64,000 bases of DNA from Oscillospiraceae bacterium (GTDB lineage: Bacteria; Bacillota; Clostridia; Oscillospirales; Ruminococcaceae): positions 62,001 to 126,000 of the forward strand of contig JAGASH010000003.1 in assembly GCA_017847835.1 (NCBI GenBank). Reading direction: 5' to 3'. Position numbers and translations under genes: made by a program. Below are positions 60,102 through 64,000 of this stretch, in pieces. The notes beneath the pieces were generated by a model. The model ran no database searches and was not told the origin of the DNA. It worked only from the letters and a program-made list of their open reading frames with translations. Each line of letters begins with the position of its first letter. The first letter of the stretch is position 1.

Positions 60102-60120
60102 GCGCACAAATAGCGCACAA
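60102..60120. repeat. GCGCACAAA arm-type repeats, right end of element B
   Basis: GCGCACAAATAGCGCACAA. Same motif and spacing as 44616-44634, in the same orientation. Confidence 0.6.
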
Positions 60121-60160
60121 AATTTTAATTATATAGTAAAACTATAAGTCTTGCAGAGAT

Positions 60161-60246
60161 AAGAAAAACCGCTCAACCCTAATGGTTAAGCGGTTTGTTG
60201 TGGCACGCCAGGAGGGATTCGAACCCCCGACCCTCTGGTTCGTAGC
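60161..60246 (-). repeat. 86-bp att direct repeat, right copy
   Basis: Terminator plus the 3' 46 bases of tRNA-Arg; one mismatch to 44413-44498. Confidence 0.9.
60162..60195 (-). terminator. Terminator of tRNA-Arg
   Basis: AACCGCT(C)AACC / GGTT(A)AGCGGTT stem; on the minus strand it is followed by TTTTTCTT. Confidence 0.8.
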
Positions 60247-60277
60247 CAGATACTCTATCCAGCTGAGCTACTGGCGC
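60201..60277 (-). tRNA. tRNA-Arg (anticodon ACG), integration target
   Basis: 77 bases with encoded CCA. The acceptor is GCGCCAG/CTGGCGT, the D arm AGCTCAGCTGGATAGAG, the anticodon stem-loop CTGG-CTACGAA-CCAG and the T arm GGGGGTTCGAATCCC. The 3' 46 bases are duplicated at 44453-44498 and 32793-32837, marking it as the attachment site. Confidence 0.97.
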
Positions 60278-60471
60278 ATTTCTGCAACAGTAACATTATA
60301 TCACTTTGCTTTTGATTTGTCAAGAGGAATTTTGAAAAAATTTCAAAAACAATTAAAAATCGGCACAGAAAAAATTCGTCATTTTCAACAAAAGTCTTAT
60401 TGCAATGCGGTTTTGCGCGATTGTTTGACATGATTCTACGTTCATTGAAACAAAATAATCAGAAAAAATAA

Positions 60472-60500
60472 TTGCATTTCTTGCCAAAAAGTGTTATTAT
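60472..60500 (+). promoter_or_regulatory. Probable promoter of the XRE gene at 60543
   Basis: TTGCAT, 17-bp spacer, TATTAT. Confidence 0.5.
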
Positions 60501-60542
60501 AGTATTAAGACAATGTTAAGATGTGGTAAAGAGGTGAGTGAT

Positions 60543-60842
60543 ATGCGTGAAAATGAATTTGAAGGCTCGGATATCTTAAAAGCGAACTTCGGGCAGCTTG
60601 TGACGGAGCTTCGCAAGAAGTACAATCTGACGCAGGAAATGCTTTCAGAAATTTCGGGGATATCCGAGGTTTATCTTAGGAAAATAGAGCGCGGAAGCTG
60701 CACGGTGACGTGGGTTATCTGGCTGACGCTTTGCACGGCACTGAATGCTGACATCAAAGAAATTCAAAAAACATATATCCTCCCGAAAATCAAAGAAAGA
60801 GTATCGGATTTAGGCATAAAACCCGCGTACATAATCGAGTAA
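60543..60842 (+). CDS. Small XRE-family regulator
   Basis: 99 residues from ATG 60543, preceded by GAGGTGA; the upstream Met is rejected. HTH: FGQLVTELRKKYNLTQEMLSEISGISEVYLRKIERG. It has a short C-terminal extension (YILPKIKERVSDLGIKPAYIIE). It lies outside the island, just beyond tRNA-Arg, and is followed by its own terminator. No target is suggested. Confidence 0.85.
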   Translation: MRENEFEGSDILKANFGQLVTELRKKYNLTQEMLSEISGISEVYLRKIERGSCTVTWVIWLTLCTALNADIKEIQKTYILPKIKERVSDLGIKPAYIIE

Positions 60843-60859
60843 AACGTTAGATGATTTTG

Positions 60860-60887
60860 AAACCCGTACCGAGAGGCACGGGTTTTG
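60860..60887 (+). terminator. Terminator of the small XRE gene
   Basis: AACCCGT-CC / GG-ACGGGTT stem with opposed bulges, then TTG. Confidence 0.65.
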
Positions 60888-60969
60888 TGCATTTTAACCA
60901 AACTGTTTTGCGAAATAATCCGAGCGGTAAACACTAATTTTGAATTCTAACGTGTATTTTTGTCAAATA

Positions 60970-61009
60970 AATATGCACCCCAAAAGCGTCTGACTTTTGG
61001 AGTGCATAT
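60970..61009 (-). terminator. Long hairpin downstream of the zinc-ribbon gene
   Basis: ATATGCACCCCAAAAG / CTTTTGGAGTGCATAT, 16-bp stem with one mismatch. The U-tract is weak on the minus strand. Confidence 0.55.
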
Positions 61010-61031
61010 CAAACCGGAATGTGCTTTTGCC

Positions 61032-61226
61032 TTAAAATCTCACCGTGGACCTAAAGTTCGATATTATCATCTCGCCGGGATTATCAGAAGCCCGGGACGT
61101 GAACTCCATTATCCCGTTTATAAGTCTGCCGGCGTTTACATTCTTCTTTACCATTTCCGCTCCGCAATTTGTGCAGAACTTTGCGCTGTCGGGGAACTCT
61201 GCTCCGCATTCCTTACATAATTGCAT
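61032..61226 (-). CDS. Small zinc-ribbon protein
   Basis: 64 residues. CKECGAEFPDSAKFCTNCGAE is a complete zinc-ribbon; the rest (NAGRLINGIMEFTSRASDN) has no domain. Family members often have TM or extracellular domains after the ribbon, so this may be a truncated relative. A GGAGTGA ribosome binding site is present. It lies 27 bp downstream of the next entry in the same direction. Confidence 0.7.
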   Translation of the reverse strand: MQLCKECGAEFPDSAKFCTNCGAEMVKKNVNAGRLINGIMEFTSRASDNPGEMIISNFRSTVRF

Positions 61227-61253
61227 TTTGTCACTCCTTCTTGTTCTGCTTTG

Positions 61254-61556
61254 TCATCTACTAACCGATTGTGGAATCGGGATAGGTCTTCCAGAGATTT
61301 CCGGAATAATATCCAAGACCGTCATTGACCCGCCTTCCTGCAGTTCAAAGGTTTGTTTCTCTCCCGCAAAGAAGAAAAGACCGTCTGCGTTGAATTCGAT
61401 AAGCGGAGCAAAAACGTTGTAGGACACGTTGTTTGCGAAGCTTCCGCCGGAGGACAACACGGTTTCTTCATTTGTTGTTGGAATGGTAGACCAAATCGGC
61501 TCGTTTTCCGCCGATATTATAAAATCTCCTCTGCCCTTTGAACAGGTGGCAGACAA
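61254..61556 (-). pseudogene. Possible fragment of an unknown gene
   Basis: A 100-codon ORF (TTG start) with a beta-rich composition (NVFAPLIEFNADGLFFFAGE, FELQEGGSMTVLD). A stop codon lies in frame only a few codons upstream, and there is no ribosome binding site, so it looks like the 3' remnant of a longer gene that perhaps once preceded the zinc-ribbon gene. Low confidence. Nothing can be supported in 61557-61805. Confidence 0.35.
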
Positions 61557-61805
61557 AACAGTTTTAAGCGAAAATCAACCGCTCTATCACGGAATGACAG
61601 GTTTACAAACCGCTGTTATTTGCTTTCTCGGAAATGTCATAGAAAGGAAAGAAAATTGGAGGGATATTGCTGATAGTGCAATAACGGCAAATCGGCGGCT
61701 ACTGAAGTTAAGCAACCGCCGATTATTAACGCAACACCGCAAAATAGATTTTATGGCATAAAAATAAGCCCTGCCTCGATATTCAACTCGACAGGGCTTG
61801 TTTTA

Positions 61806-61881
61806 TGGAGCTGATAATCAGATTCGAACTGATGACCTCATCCTTACCAAGGATGTGCTCTACCAACTGAGCTATATCAGC
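61806..61881 (-). tRNA. tRNA-Thr (anticodon GGT)
   Basis: 76 bases with encoded CCA. Acceptor GCTGATA/TATCAGC (one variant), D arm AGCTCAGTTGGTAGAG, anticodon stem-loop CATCC-TTGGTAA-GGATG, T arm with GTTCGAAT. Confidence 0.96.
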
Positions 61882-61989
61882 AAATATGTATTCTGCAATT
61901 GCAACGATATTATTATACCACGTTGATTTTGATTTGTCAATAGGTTTTATAAATTTTTTTGAAATATTTTGTCGAAGGAATTTTTTGTG

Positions 61990-62018
61990 TTGATTTTTTG
62001 CGGGAGATATGCTATAAT
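61990..62018 (+). promoter_or_regulatory. Promoter of remA-gmk-priA
   Basis: TTGATT, 17-bp spacer, TATAAT, 34 bp before remA. Confidence 0.78.
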
Positions 62019-62052
62019 AAATAAGAGTTTGGTTATTTCGGGAGTTGATTTT

Positions 62053-62304
62053 ATGAAACCTGTAAACATAGGCTTTGGAAATGTCGTGAACGAGGACAGG
62101 ATTGTCGCTGTGGTAAGCCCCGAGGCGGCTCCCGTCAAGCGTATCGTACAGCTCGCAAAGGACAGCGGCTCGGCTATTGACGCGACCTGCGGGCGGAAAA
62201 CGCGCTCGGTTATCATCTGCGACAGCGGTCACGTCGTGCTCTCGGCACTGCTCCCCGAAACGATTGCCGGAAAATCCTCTCCTAAAAACGACCCCGAGGA
62301 TTAA
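62053..62304 (+). CDS. remA: RemA/ExtA-family regulator (DUF370)
   Basis: 83 residues from ATG 62053 (GGGAG ribosome binding site). [13 protein letters not shown] start ([20 protein letters not shown]), then [28 protein letters not shown]: the whole family motif. RemA in Bacillus is a ring-forming DNA-binding activator of matrix and osmoprotection genes. Placement directly before gmk is conserved in Firmicutes. Confidence 0.93.
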   Translation: MKPVNIGFGNVVNEDRIVAVVSPEAAPVKRIVQLAKDSGSAIDATCGRKTRSVIICDSGHVVLSALLPETIAGKSSPKNDPED

Positions 62305-62341
62305 TGAAAATACATTTGACATTCTGATTAAGAGGTAAATT

Positions 62342-62950
62342 ATGGAAAAAGGACTTTTGTTTGTTGTTTCAGCGCCTGCGGGCTGCGGTAAGGACACGAT
62401 TTTAAACGAACTTTTCAAGAAAACCGACAAGGCGGGATACGCGGTTTCCGCGACAACCCGTGCGCCGCGCGAAGGTGAAATCAACGGCGTGCATTACCAC
62501 TTTCTGACAAGAGAGGACTTTTCCGAGAAAATCAAACGCGGCGAGGTGCTCGAATACACGGAATACTGCGGGAATTTCTACGGCACGCTGAAAAAGAGCG
62601 TGGACGACCTTATCCTTTCAGGAAAGGACGCTGTGCTGAAAATCGAGGTTGAGGGCGCAATGAACATCAAAAAAATGTTCCCCGAGGCTTGTCTTGTGTT
62701 CATTTTGCCGCCGTCACTGGAAATTCTCGAGAAACGTTTGAGAGGAAGAGGCACGGAAACCGAGGACAAAATCCGCGAGCGCACTCTCCAAGCGAAAAAC
62801 GAGCTCGCTTTCGCGAAAAATTACGATTATCTCGTGGTGAACGATGATTTGAACGAGGCGGTCGAGGACGTGCTCGCGGTATTCAGAGCCGAAAAACTGC
62901 GCCGTGAGCGCCGTGACGGGCTTATCGGGCGCATTTCGGGGGAGAATTGA
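62342..62950 (+). CDS. gmk: Guanylate kinase
   Basis: 202 residues. Phosphorylates GMP to GDP. P-loop is SAPAGCGKDTIL (usual GxGKST here GCGKDT), the GMP-binding region reads SATTRAPREGEINGVHYHF, and EYTEYCGNFYGT and RLRGRGTETEDKI follow. AAGAGG lies before the ATG. Operon: remA-gmk-priA. The Asp in place of Ser in the P-loop is mildly unusual but common in Clostridial Gmk. Confidence 0.96.
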   Translation: MEKGLLFVVSAPAGCGKDTILNELFKKTDKAGYAVSATTRAPREGEINGVHYHFLTREDFSEKIKRGEVLEYTEYCGNFYGTLKKSVDDLILSGKDAVLKIEVEGAMNIKKMFPEACLVFILPPSLEILEKRLRGRGTETEDKIRERTLQAKNELAFAKNYDYLVVNDDLNEAVEDVLAVFRAEKLRRERRDGLIGRISGEN

Positions 62951-62951
62951 C

Positions 62952-64000
62952 TTGATTGCAAAAATCGCGGCGGAAAACGCGCTCTACTCGTTTGACAAGC
63001 TGTTTTCCTACAAAATTCCCGACGAGCTTTCGGGAAAAATCTGCGCGGGAATGCGGGTTGTCGTGCCGTTCGGGAAAGGCTCGAAAAAGCGCGTGGGACT
63101 GGTTTTCGAGGTCTGCGAACCCGAGGACAGCGCGAAATTGAAGCCGATTTCAGCGGTCATCGACGAAGAGCCCGTGGTTTCCGAGGAACTGCTTCGGCTG
63201 TGTCAATGGCTCAAGAATAACACCTTCTGCACCTATTTTGACGCGTTTCGGTCAATTTTGCCGTCGGGGCTTGCGTACACGCTGAAAAACCGCTTTGAAC
63301 TGAACAAAAGCGTGTCCGAAGCCTCGCTTTCAGATGAAGAAAGGTCGCTTGCGAAAACGCTTGAAGCTGCTGGGAAATCCGAGCTGGAAACGCTTTACGC
63401 GGAAAACAAGTCGAAAGTTGACGATATGGTGAAGCGCGGAGTTCTCGTTCAAACCGAAATTCCCGAGCGAAAGGTCGGCGACGAGGTAAACGTAATGGTG
63501 CGGGTTTGCGAGGATTTTGACGAAACGCAAAAGCTCACCCCAAAGCAAAAAGCCGCCGTTGAGTTCGTTCGCGCAAACGACTCCGCTTCGATAAAAGAGG
63601 TGTGCTACGCGTGTGCCGCGACTTCTTCCGTTGTGAACAGGCTGATTGAAAAGGGGATTTTCGAGCGGTTTGAGAACGTTGTTTTTCGTCTGAACTCGGA
63701 CGTTTCGGCAACCGAAAGCCCCGATGACATAATTTTGTCGCCGAAACAGAGCGAGGTTTTTGACGGGATTTCGGCGCTGATGACGGGTGAAAAACCCGAG
63801 TGCGCGCTGCTTCGCGGTATCACGGGCAGCGGCAAAACCTCGGTTTTCATAAAACTCATCGACAAGGCGGTTAAGGCGGGAAAGGGCGCTATAATGCTGG
63901 TTCCCGAGATTTCGCTCACACCGCAAATGGTCGGGAAATTTCAGCGGCTTTTCGGCAGCAAGGTCGCGATTTTGCACAGCTCGCTGTCCGTGGGAGAACG
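62952..64000 (+). CDS. priA: Primosomal protein N' PriA (3' end outside window)
   Basis: About 349 residues visible. The TTG start at 62952, one base after the gmk stop, is set by GGGGGAG. The N-terminal 3'-DNA-binding domain reads ALYSFDKLFSYKIPDEL and GMRVVVPFGKG. A winged helix follows, then the helicase begins LLRGITGSGKTSVFIKLI (Walker A) with LVPEISLTPQMV. PriA restarts stalled forks by loading DnaB. The frame is open to the window end. Confidence 0.95.
   Translation, partial: MIAKIAAENALYSFDKLFSYKIPDELSGKICAGMRVVVPFGKGSKKRVGLVFEVCEPEDSAKLKPISAVIDEEPVVSEELLRLCQWLKNNTFCTYFDAFRSILPSGLAYTLKNRFELNKSVSEASLSDEERSLAKTLEAAGKSELETLYAENKSKVDDMVKRGVLVQTEIPERKVGDEVNVMVRVCEDFDETQKLTPKQKAAVEFVRANDSASIKEVCYACAATSSVVNRLIEKGIFERFENVVFRLNSDVSATESPDDIILSPKQSEVFDGISALMTGEKPECALLRGITGSGKTSVFIKLIDKAVKAGKGAIMLVPEISLTPQMVGKFQRLFGSKVAILHSSLSVGE

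Larger units (their letters stand above)
44413..60246. mobile_element. Element B: tyrosine-integrase element in tRNA-Arg, itself interrupted by element C
   Basis: Bounded by the 86-bp direct repeats, with GCGCACAAA arm repeats inside both ends. Its own genes are a tyrosine integrase (split), an XRE repressor, small proteins, an excisionase-like protein, a replication initiator with DnaC-like loader, possible iterons, hicAB and an XRE pair with operators. Without element C it would be ~8.5 kb, the size of an integrative mobilisable element or satellite. No structural phage genes are present. Confidence 0.85.

Noticed and set aside
60182..60433. Plus ORF overlapping tRNA-Arg
   Set aside because: Antisense translation of the tRNA; not a gene.
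61429..61761. 110-codon plus-strand ORF opposite the 61254-61556 fragment
   Set aside because: No ribosome binding site or recognisable domain; overlaps another weak ORF, so neither strand is convincing.
1..64000. CRISPR arrays and rRNA genes
   Set aside because: No regularly spaced identical repeats of 25-40 bp with unique spacers and no rRNA-like sequence was seen.

Overview
The window looks like a low-to-mid GC Firmicute of class Clostridia, probably Oscillospiraceae/Ruminococcus-like. The reasons are a pyruvate phosphate dikinase gene, a dockerin-bearing secreted protein, a clostripain-type protease, a MurL/MurD pair, a RemA (DUF370) homologue upstream of gmk and priA, and classic -35/-10 promoters with strong GGAGG ribosome binding sites. 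Genus level is an inference from gene content, not a database result.

Region 1 (1-32.7 kb) is chromosomal core. It opens with the 3' part of ppdK. A minus-strand block follows: an XRE/zinc-ribbon regulator, a hybrid histidine kinase split by an in-frame stop, an HD-GYP protein, mutS2, recO, mgsA, a minD-like gene, and the rod-shape set mrdA-mreD-mreC-mreB, then ackA. A folded intergenic element lies between mreB and ackA. On the plus strand are tmcAL, murL and murD, which fit a peptidoglycan route that adds L-Glu and then epimerises it. Next come a transglutaminase lipoprotein, an ECF sigma/anti-sigma pair, a Nif11-like small protein, a YjdF-like membrane protein, a cytoplasmic protein with three copies of an unfamiliar ~100-residue repeat, and an MFS-LuxR fusion regulator divergent from a dockerin protein.

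Region 2 (32.8-60.25 kb) is a composite genomic island at tRNA-Arg(ACG). Three copies of the tRNA 3' end mark it: 32793-32837, 44453-44498 and the intact tRNA at 60201-60277. Element A (32.8-44.5 kb) has TGTACCC arm repeats and carries an AlbA/Schlafen-type gene, a LytS-like kinase with a REC-SARP-like regulator, a C11 protease, a giant lipoprotein, and MobC/relaxase-like genes. Element B (44.4-60.25 kb) has GCGCACAAA arm repeats and carries a tyrosine integrase, XRE regulators, an excisionase-like protein, a replication initiator and DnaC-like loader, possible iterons and hicAB. Element B is interrupted: a 7.29-kb serine-recombinase element (element C, about 44786-52073) sits inside the integrase gene and separates the catalytic-Tyr tail from the body. 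Precise excision at a GT dinucleotide would restore the integrase reading frame. Element C carries the recombinase, a TnpW-like protein, an XRE regulator, a long structured non-coding stretch, and a four-gene operon: an unknown protein, a PD-(D/E)XK-like nuclease, a two-TM protein, and a membrane-anchored zinc-ribbon beta-CASP metallo-beta-lactamase nuclease. That operon is my best candidate for an undescribed (defence-like) system.

Region 3 (60.3-64 kb) returns to core: a small XRE regulator, a zinc-ribbon protein, tRNA-Thr(GGT), remA-gmk, and the 5' part of priA running off the window.
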